Shown: positions 1 to 6,025 of the stretch, piece after piece
Layout of the letters: each line of letters starts with the position of its first letter
Numbering within the stretch: position 1 is the first letter of the stretch
Source of the DNA: Burkholderiaceae bacterium
GTDB taxonomy: Bacteria; Pseudomonadota; Gammaproteobacteria; Burkholderiales; Burkholderiaceae_C
Direction of reading: 5' to 3'
DNA length: 6,436 nucleotides
Assembly (NCBI GenBank): GCA_025458585.1
Contig: JALOSD010000187.1
Span: 1 to 6,436 of the forward strand
Translations under genes and position numbers: made by a program
The notes under the pieces: generated by a model
The model's database searches: none
Told to the model about the DNA's origin: nothing
What the model saw: only the letters and a program-made list of their open reading frames with translations

Positions 1-795
1 GCCCGCGCATTGCTCGCGTCGATCCTCGCGACCACGCTCGCGCTGCCGGCCACGCTGCTGGCGCAGCCGCTCGAGAAGACGACGCTGCGCCGCGGCGCGA
101 CCGAGGTGCCGATCGAGATCGCACGCCCGGCGGGCGACGGGCCGTGGCCGGCCGTGTTCTACCTCCACGCGCGGCGCGGCTTCGAGGACGTCGACCGCGA
201 GCACATGCGCGCGCTCGCGCGCGACGGCTTCCTCGTGCTCGCGCCCGACTGGGTCAGCTCGCAGATGCTCGAGCGCTGGCCCGACCGCCACGTGCCCGAG
301 ACCGAGGACGACGTCGCCGCGGCGTTCGCGATGCTGCTCGCGCACCCGCACGCGTGCCGGCAGCCGGTGGGCGTCGTCGCGAAGTCGCGCGGGCCGTACT
401 TCGCCATCCGCCTCGCCGCGCAGCGGCCGGCCGACGTCGCCGCGATCGTCTCGTACTACGGCCACTTCCAGAACCCGAACGCGCCCGAGCCGCAGCAGCT
501 GTTCCAGGTCGCGCCCGAGGTGATGCAGATCACCGCGCCGGTGCTGATGCTGATCGGCGACGCCGACTTCGAGCTGCGCCGCATCGTCAACGGCCGCGCG
601 TTCTACGCGCTGTGGGAACGCGGCGTGCCGGTGTCGATGCAGATGTACCCGATGGCGCGGCGCGCGTTCGACTTTCGCGCCGACCAGACGCCGGAGGAGA
701 AAATCGCGACCCGCCACGCCGCCGCCGCCGAACGCGCCTGGCTGCGGCAGCACATGAAGCTCGACGCGCCGGGCCGCTGCTCGGCGACGCGCTGA
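1..795 (+). CDS. Exported dienelactone hydrolase family protein (alpha/beta hydrolase), 5' partial
   Basis: The reading frame is open to the left edge. A TTG at 10 could start it, but the hydrophobic segment that follows (LLASILATTLALPATLLAQ) then lacks the basic n-region of a signal peptide. Arg is encoded just upstream, so the true start is probably outside the window. Signal cleavage after LLA would put the enzyme in the periplasm. Numbered from 10, the alpha/beta-hydrolase landmarks are: strand and turn FYLHARRG (50-57, His53), nucleophile elbow AKSRG with Ser126 (small-x-Ser-x-Gly), and acid strand LMLIGDADFE (Asp184 or Asp186). In the family, the motif H-x-F after the last strand carries the catalytic His; here it reads YPMARRAFD, with Arg218 at that place. 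Cys116 and Cys257 could form a disulfide in the periplasm. Length is normal for the family (about 230-290 aa). Substrate is unknown. Family membership is firm; catalytic competence is uncertain. Confidence 0.85.
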   Translation, partial: ARALLASILATTLALPATLLAQPLEKTTLRRGATEVPIEIARPAGDGPWPAVFYLHARRGFEDVDREHMRALARDGFLVLAPDWVSSQMLERWPDRHVPETEDDVAAAFAMLLAHPHACRQPVGVVAKSRGPYFAIRLAAQRPADVAAIVSYYGHFQNPNAPEPQQLFQVAPEVMQITAPVLMLIGDADFELRRIVNGRAFYALWERGVPVSMQMYPMARRAFDFRADQTPEEKIATRHAAAAERAWLRQHMKLDAPGRCSATR

Positions 796-821
796 GCCCC
801 CAACCCCTGTCGACCACGCCG

Positions 822-1310
822 ATGCTGCGCACCCTGAAGGACCTGTTCGATTCGCTGCTGCCGCCCTCGCCCGCCGCGCCGGCGGCCGCCGGCGAGCACA
901 CGCTGCAGCTCGCCACCGCGGTGCTGCTCGTCGAGGTGATGCGCAGCGACCCCGACGTGGGCGCCGACGAGCGCCGCGCCGTCGTCGACGCGCTGCGCGC
1001 GAAGTTCGTGCTTGCCGCCGACGAGATCGACCGCCTGATCGAACTCGCCGAGCAGACGGCTCGCGACGCGAGCGACTACTTCCGCTTCACGTCGCGCGTC
1101 AACGAAGGCTTCGACATGGACCAGAAGGTGCGCATGATCGAGCTGATGTGGCGCGTGGCCTATGCCGACGGCCGGCTGAGTGCGCACGAGCAGCACGTGA
1201 TGTGGCGCATCGCCGACCTGCTGCACGTGCCGCACGGCGCCTACGTCAACGCGAAGATGCGCGCGCGCGACGCGATGGGCGCCGGGGCAGCCCCCGCCGC
1301 CGATGGCTGA
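822..1310 (+). CDS. TerB-like (tellurite resistance TerB family) protein
   Basis: The product is a 162-aa, mostly helical, soluble protein with no signal peptide. After a Pro/Ala-rich linker (residues about 14-24) comes a TerB-like domain (about 25-147). It contains two related acidic helix-loop motifs typical of the fold: RSDPDVGADE (41-50) and YADGRLSAHE (114-123), with acidic residues placed as in the metal-binding sites of TerB proteins. TerB proteins are linked to tellurite resistance and stress responses, but stand-alone copies like this one, with no terA/C/D/E nearby, are common in Betaproteobacteria and have no established function. I chose the ATG at 822 because the conserved-looking start MLRTLKDLFD lies there; the frame is open much further upstream only as a GC artefact overlapping the hydrolase gene. 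There is no clear Shine-Dalgarno. It lies 26 bases after the hydrolase stop and overlaps the next gene by 8 bases, which suggests co-transcription. Confidence 0.85.
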   Translation: MLRTLKDLFDSLLPPSPAAPAAAGEHTLQLATAVLLVEVMRSDPDVGADERRAVVDALRAKFVLAADEIDRLIELAEQTARDASDYFRFTSRVNEGFDMDQKVRMIELMWRVAYADGRLSAHEQHVMWRIADLLHVPHGAYVNAKMRARDAMGAGAAPAADG

Positions 1311-1740
1311 CGACCCGTTCGACCTGCAGCGCTTCGTCGACGCGCAGGCGCCGGTGATCGAACGCGTGCGCGCCGAGCTCGCCGCCGGGCGCAAGACGAG
1401 CCACTGGATGTGGTTCGTGTTCCCGCAGCTGCGCGGGCTCGGCCACAGCGCGACGGCGGTGCACTACGGCGTCGCGTCGCTCGCCGAAGCGCAGGCCTAC
1501 CTGCGCCACCCGGTGCTCGGCGCGCGGCTGCGCGAGTGCGCCGCGCTCGTGCTCGCGACGCGCGGGCACAGCGCGCACGACATCTTCGGCTCGCCCGACG
1601 ACCGCAAACTGCAGTCGTCGATGACGCTGTTCGCGCATGCCGCGCCCGGCGACGCGCTGTTCCGCGACGTCCTCGAGCGCTTCTACGGCGGCCGGGAGGA
1701 CGCGACGACCGTCGCGTGGCTCGCCGGCGAACGCGGCTGA
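1303..1740 (+). CDS. DUF1810 family protein
   Basis: The product is a 145-aa soluble protein, full length for DUF1810 (PF08837). Recognisable family blocks are DPFDLQRFVDAQ (residues 4-15), the signature GRKTSHWMWFVFPQLRGLG (29-47), the segment LRHPVLGARLREC (about 67-79), and IFGSPDDRKLQSSMTLF (about 94-110). No catalytic activity is established for the family; members are sometimes mislabelled as calpastatin. The ATG at 1303 lies inside the end of the TerB-like gene, whose stop is 1308-1310, so ribosomes terminating there could restart on this gene. The upstream Shine-Dalgarno is weak (a GGGG run at 1283-1286), in keeping with coupling. Identification of the family is confident; the role is unknown. 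Confidence 0.9.
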   Translation: MADDPFDLQRFVDAQAPVIERVRAELAAGRKTSHWMWFVFPQLRGLGHSATAVHYGVASLAEAQAYLRHPVLGARLRECAALVLATRGHSAHDIFGSPDDRKLQSSMTLFAHAAPGDALFRDVLERFYGGREDATTVAWLAGERG

Positions 1741-1755
1741 CCGCGCCTGCGCGCC

Positions 1756-1761
1756 CACAAT
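1756..1761 (+). promoter_or_regulatory. Possible -10 element (CACAAT) before the MOSC gene
   Basis: CACAAT matches the sigma-70 -10 consensus at four of six bases, in the 57-bp gap between the DUF1810 and MOSC genes, 36 bases before the MOSC ATG. No convincing -35 element is seen. It stands out because A/T-rich hexamers are rare in this GC-rich background. Tentative. Confidence 0.25.
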
Positions 1762-1797
1762 GCGCGGCCTGCCCCGCGTCACCAACGACTCCACCCG

Positions 1798-2513
1798 ATG
1801 CCCACCATGAGCGAACTGTCCGTCACGCTGCAAGCGATGTACCTGCACCCGGTCAAGTCGTGCGCCGGCATCGCCGTCGACGAAGCGCTCGTGATCGAGA
1901 CCGGCCTCGAGTTCGATCGCGCGTGGATGGTCGTCGACGACTACGGCGAGTTCCTCAGCCAGCGCGAGCTGCCGCGCATGGCGCTCGTCGCACCGACGCT
2001 GCGCACCAACGACCTCGTGCTGCGCGCCCCGGGCATGCTTGCGCTGCACCTGTCGCTCGACGCGGTGGAGGCGCCTTGCCGGGTGCGCGTGTGGGACGAC
2101 GAGGTCCGCGCCTACGACATGGGCGACGTCGCCGCGCAGTGGTTCACCGACTTCCTCGGCCGCAAGGCCCGGCTCGTGCGCTTCGACCCCGAGCACAAGA
2201 GCGCTTCCGCCCCAACCTCGTGCTCGACGGCCTCGACGCCCACGGCGAGGACTGGATCGACACGCTCACGCTCGACACCGACGACGGGCCGGTCGTGCTG
2301 AAGCTGACGAAGCCCTGCGCGCGCTGCCCGATCCCGAACGTCGACCCCGCGACCGCCGCCACCGGCACCGAGCCCGGCGACACGCTGGCCACCTACCGCG
2401 CCGACGCGCGGCTGAACGGCGCGATCACGTTCGGCATGAACGCGGTCGTCGCGAGCGGCATCGAGCACCTGCTGAAGGTCGGCGCGCGCGGGCGGGCGAC
2501 GATCGCGTTCTGA
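1798..2513 (+). pseudogene. MOSC domain protein (YcbX-like, without ferredoxin domain), broken by internal deletion and frame change
   Basis: Two reading frames each encode part of one MOSC protein. Frame one (1798 to about 2199, 134 codons) gives the N-terminal MOSC beta-barrel domain: MYLHPVKSCAGI, GLEFDRAWMVVDDYGEFLSQRE, and FLGRKARLVRFDPEHK. It then turns to nonsense and stops at 2299-2301. The other frame picks up at 2199 with ERFRPNLVLDGLDAH, the conserved motif KPCARCPIPNVDP (Cys codons 2316-2318 and 2325-2327) and GAITFGMNAVV, ending at TGA 2511-2513. In intact relatives about 35-45 residues lie between these halves, including the DGFPLL-x-SEASL-type helix of the MOSC core. The junction therefore looks like a deletion of 3n+1 bases. 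MOSC proteins bind molybdenum cofactor and mediate N-hydroxylated compound reduction or sulfur transfer. Total about 238 residues against about 280-290 expected. A second ATG at 1807 is an equally good start. An assembly error is the main alternative. Confidence 0.8.
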
Positions 2514-2543
2514 GCGCGTCCGCGGCGCCCGCGGCGACCGCGC
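2514..2543. terminator. Possible GC hairpin between convergent MOSC and pirin genes
   Basis: The 33-bp gap between the two convergent stop codons holds an imperfect inverted repeat. The inner stem is CCGCG (2520-2524) with CGCGG (2530-2534) around a five-base loop, and the outer arms are GCGCG (2514-2518) with CGCGC (2539-2543). It could act on both strands. There is no T-tract on either side, and short GC palindromes arise easily at this base composition, so this is weak. Confidence 0.25.
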
Positions 2544-2546
2544 CGA

Positions 2547-3422
2547 TCAGGCCGCCGGCCGCCTGTCGGGCAGCGGGATGAAGTCGGTCTCGCCGGGCAC
2601 GGCGTCGAAGCGCCCGGCGGCCCAGTCGTCGGCCGCCTGAACAAGGCGCTCGCGCCGCGACGCGACGAAGTTCCACCACATGTGGCGCCGCCCCAGCGGC
2701 TCGCCGCCGATCAGCACGACGCGCGCGGGCGCGTCGGCCGACAGCATCGGCTCGTCGCCGGGGGCGATCGTGACCATCGTGTGCGGCGCGACGAGCTCGC
2801 CGTCGAGGCGCAAGGGCGCGTCGACGCCGTACAGCGCGCGCTCGGGCGCCAGCGGCAGCGGGAACGCGGCGCCGGCGTCGAGCGTGATGTCGAGGTACAG
2901 CGTCGGCGAGCGCGTGGCGACGGGCGACGCCGCGCCGAACGCCTCGCCGATCAGCACGCGCAGCGCCGCGCCGCCGACCTCGAGCGCGGGGAGGGCCTGG
3001 GCGGGCGTGTGCGCGAACGACGGCGCGGTCTCCTCGTCGGCCTCAGGCAGCGCGGCCCACAGCTGCAGGCCGTGCACGCGGCGCCGCACGCCCCGCAGGT
3101 CGCCGGGCGTGCGCTCGGAGTGCACGATGCCGCGGCCGGCCGTCATCCAGTTGATCGCCCCGGGTTCGATGCGCTGCACCGCGCCGGTCGAGTCGCGGTG
3201 CAGCATCGCGCCCTCGAACAGGTAGGTGACGGTGGCCAGCCCGATGTGCGGGTGCGGCCGCACGTCGTGGTCGTCGCCCGGCTGCGCGACGATCGGGCCG
3301 AAGTGGTCGAAGAAGACGAACGGCCCGACCGCCTGCCGCTGCGCGGCTGGCAGCAGCCGGCGCACGACGAAGCCGCCGCCGAGGTCCTTCGCATGCGGCT
3401 TCAGGGTCTCGCGCTCGGCCAT
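2547..3422 (-). CDS. Pirin family protein (bicupin)
   Basis: The product is a 291-aa cytoplasmic protein with the usual pirin length and two cupin halves. The N-terminal half carries the motif FVFFDHFGP (35-43), HPHIGLATVTYLFEG (57-71), and GAINWMTAGRGIVHSE (88-103). The four expected metal ligands are present: His57, His59, His101 and Glu103, almost the same numbering as in human pirin, so metal binding (usually Fe) is likely. The C-terminal half continues with GLQLWAALP and a Pirin_C-like region ending with RRHMWWNFVAS. Bacterial pirins have been reported as quercetinase-like dioxygenases or as regulators of pyruvate dehydrogenase; which applies here cannot be read from sequence. The start at 3422 is chosen for the GGAGG at 3428-3432 five bases upstream; a GTG at 3464 would add 14 unconserved-looking residues and run into the ychF promoter region. 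Convergent with MOSC, divergent from ychF. Confidence 0.93.
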   Translation of the reverse strand: MAERETLKPHAKDLGGGFVVRRLLPAAQRQAVGPFVFFDHFGPIVAQPGDDHDVRPHPHIGLATVTYLFEGAMLHRDSTGAVQRIEPGAINWMTAGRGIVHSERTPGDLRGVRRRVHGLQLWAALPEADEETAPSFAHTPAQALPALEVGGAALRVLIGEAFGAASPVATRSPTLYLDITLDAGAAFPLPLAPERALYGVDAPLRLDGELVAPHTMVTIAPGDEPMLSADAPARVVLIGGEPLGRRHMWWNFVASRRERLVQAADDWAAGRFDAVPGETDFIPLPDRRPAA

Positions 3423-3427
3423 GGCGG

Positions 3428-3432
3428 CCTCC
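3428..3432 (-). promoter_or_regulatory. Shine-Dalgarno GGAGG for the pirin gene
   Basis: On the minus strand GGAGG sits five bases before the ATG at 3422. It is one of the few strong ribosome binding sites in the window, and it decides the start of the pirin gene against the upstream GTG at 3464. Confidence 0.7.
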
Positions 3433-3465
3433 GGGGTGGACACCGGTGCAGTGTAGGCCGCCACC

Positions 3466-3471
3466 TACAAT
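3466..3471 (+). promoter_or_regulatory. Probable -10 element (TACAAT) of ychF
   Basis: TACAAT matches the sigma-70 -10 consensus at five of six bases and lies 37 bases before the ychF ATG, in the 86-bp divergent gap with pirin. No good -35 is at the normal distance; TGGACA at 3437-3442 is 23 bases away, which is too far. The location between divergent genes supports it. Confidence 0.45.
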
Positions 3472-3508
3472 CCGGGCCCTTGCGAATGCCCGCGAAAGCC
3501 CCCTGCTC

Positions 3509-4603
3509 ATGAGCCTCAAATGCGGCATCGTCGGCCTGCCCAACGTCGGCAAGTCGACCCTCTTCAACGCGCTGACGAAAGCCGGCATCGCGGCCGAGAA
3601 CTACCCGTTCTGCACGATCGAGCCCAACGTCGGCATCGTCGAGCTTCCCGACCCGCGGCTGCAGCAGCTGGCCGCGATCGCCAAGCCCGAGCGCGTCGTG
3701 CCGGCGATCGTCGAGTTCGTCGACATCGCGGGGCTGGTCGCCGGCGCGAGCAAGGGCGAGGGCCTGGGCAACCAGTTCCTCAGCCACATCCGCGAGACCG
3801 ACGCCATCGTCAACGTCGTGCGCTGCTTCGACGACCCGAACGTGATCCACGTCGCCGGCCGCGTCGATCCGATCGCCGACATCGAGGTCATCCAGACCGA
3901 GCTGTGCCTGGCCGACCTCGCCACCGTCGAGAAGGGCCTCGTGCGCTACACCAAGGTCGCGAAGGCCGGCGGCGACAAGGAGGCTCAGCGTCTGGTCGAC
4001 GTGCTGAAGAAGTGCGAGGCCGCGCTCAACGAGGCGAAGCCGGTGCGCTCGATCGACTTCAGCAAGGAAGAGCTTGCGGTGCTCAAGCCGCTGTGCCTGA
4101 TCACCGCCAAGCCGGCGATGTTCGTCGGCAACGTCGCCGAGGACGGCTTCGAGCACAACCCGTACCTCGACCGCCTGCGCGAGTTCGCGGCGATGCAGAA
4201 CGCGCCCGTGGTCGCGATCTGCGCCAAGACGGAGGCCGAGCTCGCCGACATGGACGACGAGGACAAGGCGATGTTCCTCGCCGAGATGGGGCAGGACGAG
4301 CCCGGGCTGAACCGCCTGATCCGCGCCGCGTTCAAGCTGCTCGGCCTGCAGACCTATTTCACGGCCGGCGTGAAGGAGGTGCGCGCGTGGACGATCCACG
4401 TTGGCGACACCGCGCCCCAGGCCGCCGGCGTGATTCACACCGATTTCGAGCGCGGCTTCATCCGCGCGCAGACGATCGCCTTCGACGACTACATCGCCTG
4501 CGGCGGCGAGCAGGGCGCGAAGGACGCCGGCAAGATGCGCTCCGAAGGCAAGGAGTACGTCGTCAAGGACGGCGACGTGATGAACTTCCTGTTCAACGTC
4601 TGA
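3509..4603 (+). CDS. ychF: Redox-regulated ATPase/GTPase YchF
   Basis: YchF (EngD, Obg-family, OLA1 homologue) is a universally conserved P-loop NTPase that prefers ATP, associates with ribosomes and affects stress responses. The 364-aa product has the full family length. Visible motifs: P-loop GLPNVGKST (residues 9-17), switch region PFCTIEPNVG (33-42), G3 DIAGLV (72-77), the relaxed G4 NVAE (208-211) in place of NKxD, which in this family goes with ATP use, and a C-terminal TGS domain (about 280-364) with AWTIHVGDTAPQAAGVIHTD and GKEYVVKDGDVMNFLFNV. Cys35 corresponds to the conserved cysteine implicated in redox control of the E. coli protein. The start at 3509 fits the conserved N-terminus MSLKCGIVGLPN; the frame is open upstream to 3446 but without conserved residues. 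No strong Shine-Dalgarno is present. It stands alone on the + strand, with a probable -10 box upstream, and pth is not seen next to it. Confidence 0.98.
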   Translation: MSLKCGIVGLPNVGKSTLFNALTKAGIAAENYPFCTIEPNVGIVELPDPRLQQLAAIAKPERVVPAIVEFVDIAGLVAGASKGEGLGNQFLSHIRETDAIVNVVRCFDDPNVIHVAGRVDPIADIEVIQTELCLADLATVEKGLVRYTKVAKAGGDKEAQRLVDVLKKCEAALNEAKPVRSIDFSKEELAVLKPLCLITAKPAMFVGNVAEDGFEHNPYLDRLREFAAMQNAPVVAICAKTEAELADMDDEDKAMFLAEMGQDEPGLNRLIRAAFKLLGLQTYFTAGVKEVRAWTIHVGDTAPQAAGVIHTDFERGFIRAQTIAFDDYIACGGEQGAKDAGKMRSEGKEYVVKDGDVMNFLFNV

Positions 4604-4612
4604 GCCGTCCGG

Positions 4613-4668
4613 CGCGTGCCGGCGTGCCGGCGTGCCGGCGTGCCGGCGTGCCGGCATGCCGGCACGCC
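4613..4668. repeat. Tandem 8-bp repeat (GGCGTGCC)n behind ychF
   Basis: Starting ten bases after the ychF stop there are seven consecutive 8-base units. One is slightly degenerate (CGCGTGCC, 4613-4620), four are exact GGCGTGCC (4621-4652), then GGCATGCC (4653-4660) and GGCACGCC (4661-4668). Tandem short repeats of this kind can change copy number by slippage. The last unit is the reverse complement of the exact unit, and the one before it is self-complementary, so the array ends as a palindrome. It codes for nothing that I can support. Confidence 0.9.
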
Positions 4669-4669
4669 G
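4644..4669. terminator. 26-bp perfect palindrome; possible ychF terminator hairpin
   Basis: The last three repeat units plus one flanking base on each side form a perfect palindrome centred between 4656 and 4657. As RNA it could fold into an 11-bp GC-rich stem with a CATG loop. Because the 3' arm GGCACGCC is complementary to every GGCGTGCC copy, several alternative hairpins are possible. It is well placed to end ychF transcription, but no T-tract follows (GCTATGTCGCC), so intrinsic termination is unproven. Confidence 0.4.
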
Positions 4670-4761
4670 CTATGTCGCCAGGCCCATCGAACGCGGTGGT
4701 GCCGCCGCCGCTCGGCCGGTGCTAACCTGCCGTCAACGTTCCACTGCGAGACGAGACCCCC

Positions 4762-5889
4762 ATGCCCGGCCTGCGCCCCGACGTCGACCCCGACGGCCTG
4801 CTCGAGTACTCGGTCGTCTATACCGACCGCTCGCTGAACCACATGTCCAGGCGCTTCCAGCAGGTGATGCGCGACGTCTCGGCGACGCTGAAGGAGGTCT
4901 ACGGCGCGCGCTCGGCGGTGATCGTGCCCGGCAGCGGCAGCACCGGCATGGAAGCCACGGCGCGCCAGTTCGCGGCCGGCAAGCGCTGCCTGATCGTGCG
5001 CAACGGCTGGTTCAGCTACCGCTGGACGCAGATCCTGGAGATGAGCGGCATCGCGCCGGATCCGGTCGTGCTGAAGGCGCGCCGCACCGGCCCCGGCGCC
5101 ACCGCGCCGTTCGCGCCGGCGCCGCTTGACGAGGTCGTCGCCACGATCCGCGAGACGAAGCCCGCGGTGGTCTTCATGCCGCACGTCGAGACCTCGGCCG
5201 GCCTGATGCTGCCCGACGCCTACCTGCGCGCGGTCGCCGACGCCGTGCACGCCGTGGGCGGCCTGCTCGTGCTCGACTGCATCGCCAGCGGCGCGGCGTG
5301 GGTCGACATGCGCGCCACCGGCGTCGACGTGCTGCTCAGCGCGCCGCAGAAGGGCTGGAGCAGCACGCCCTGCGCCGGCCTCGTGATGCTGTCGGACCTC
5401 GCGCGCGAGCGCATCGACGGCACGGCGAGCAGCAGCTTCTCGCTCGACCTGAAGAAGTGGCTGCAGATCATGGAGACCTACGAGGGCGGTGGCCACGCCT
5501 ACCATGCGACGCTGCCCACCGACGGCCTCGTGCACCTGCGCGACGCGATGGCCGAGTTGCGCGCCTTCGGCTTCGGCGCCGCGCGCGAGGCCCAGTTCGA
5601 GCTCGGTCGGCGCGTGCGCGCGCTGCTCGCCGAGCGCGGCATCGCAAGCGTCGCCGCCCCCGGTTTCGAGGCGCCGGGCGTCATCGTCAGCTACACCGAC
5701 CGCGCCGACTGGCAGAACACCAGCGCCTTCGCGGCCCAGGGCCTGCAGGTGGCGGCCGGCGTGCCGCTGGCGTGCGACGAGGGGCCGGACTTCCGCAGCT
5801 TCCGCATCGGCCTGTTCGGCATCGACAAGTGGGCCGACGTCGAGCGCGCGGTCGACACGCTGCGGCGGGCGGTCGACGCGCTGCGCTGA
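4762..5889 (+). CDS. Class V aminotransferase, alanine/serine-glyoxylate aminotransferase-like
   Basis: The product is a 375-aa cytoplasmic PLP enzyme of fold type I. Family landmarks are: PGSGSTGMEA (56-65), the glycine-rich stretch near the cofactor phosphate; HVETSAG (about 139-145), matching the HGE/HVETSTG motif; VLDCIASGAAWVDM with Asp172, expected to pair with the pyridine nitrogen; SAPQKGW with Lys197, the predicted Schiff-base lysine; and FRSFRIGLFG with Arg348, the likely substrate-carboxylate arginine. Length and order agree with the COG0075 group (alanine-, serine- or other amino acid-glyoxylate/pyruvate transaminases). The actual amino donor is not readable from sequence. A weak Shine-Dalgarno-like GAGACGAGA (4748-4756) precedes the ATG. 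The gene follows ychF by 158 bp and is separated from it by the repeat and palindrome, so it is probably transcribed separately. No pathway partner is adjacent. Confidence 0.92.
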   Translation: MPGLRPDVDPDGLLEYSVVYTDRSLNHMSRRFQQVMRDVSATLKEVYGARSAVIVPGSGSTGMEATARQFAAGKRCLIVRNGWFSYRWTQILEMSGIAPDPVVLKARRTGPGATAPFAPAPLDEVVATIRETKPAVVFMPHVETSAGLMLPDAYLRAVADAVHAVGGLLVLDCIASGAAWVDMRATGVDVLLSAPQKGWSSTPCAGLVMLSDLARERIDGTASSSFSLDLKKWLQIMETYEGGGHAYHATLPTDGLVHLRDAMAELRAFGFGAAREAQFELGRRVRALLAERGIASVAAPGFEAPGVIVSYTDRADWQNTSAFAAQGLQVAAGVPLACDEGPDFRSFRIGLFGIDKWADVERAVDTLRRAVDALR

Positions 5890-5903
5890 CGACACGCGCC
5901 GCC

Positions 5904-5933
5904 CGCCGCCGCTCGACCGGCTGAGCGGCGGCG
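5904..5933. terminator. Strong GC hairpin after the aminotransferase gene
   Basis: A perfect 11-bp inverted repeat (CGCCGCCGCTC, 5904-5914, with GAGCGGCGGCG, 5923-5933) surrounds an eight-base loop and begins 14 bases after the aminotransferase stop. The position suits a terminator, but the sequence after it is GC-rich with no T-tract. The rest of the gap up to 6025 shows nothing further that I can support. Confidence 0.45.
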
Positions 5934-6025
5934 CGGCTCGCCGCGCCGCGTGACCTGCGGCAAAGGCCGCGTCAGCCGGCGGCTGCAGAATCGACCGTGT
6001 GCGGCATTCCCCTGCGCGCCCGCCG

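Noticed and set aside
144..821. A 5' extension of the TerB-like gene by 226 codons
   Set aside because: The extension is Arg/Ala-rich translation of the hydrolase gene in another frame and has no family similarity; the gene begins at the ATG at 822.
822..1310. Part of a tellurite resistance operon
   Set aside because: No terA, terC, terD, terE or terZ is nearby; only the TerB-like fold is supported.
2191..2210. Programmed ribosomal frameshift in the MOSC gene
   Set aside because: There is no slippery heptamer, and a core part of the domain is missing as well, which frameshifting would not explain.
4613..4668. CRISPR array
   Set aside because: The units are 8 bases, directly adjacent, with no spacers, and no cas genes are present.
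4721..4732. Promoter -10 (TAACCT) before the aminotransferase gene
   Set aside because: Only three of six bases match the consensus and no -35 element is seen.
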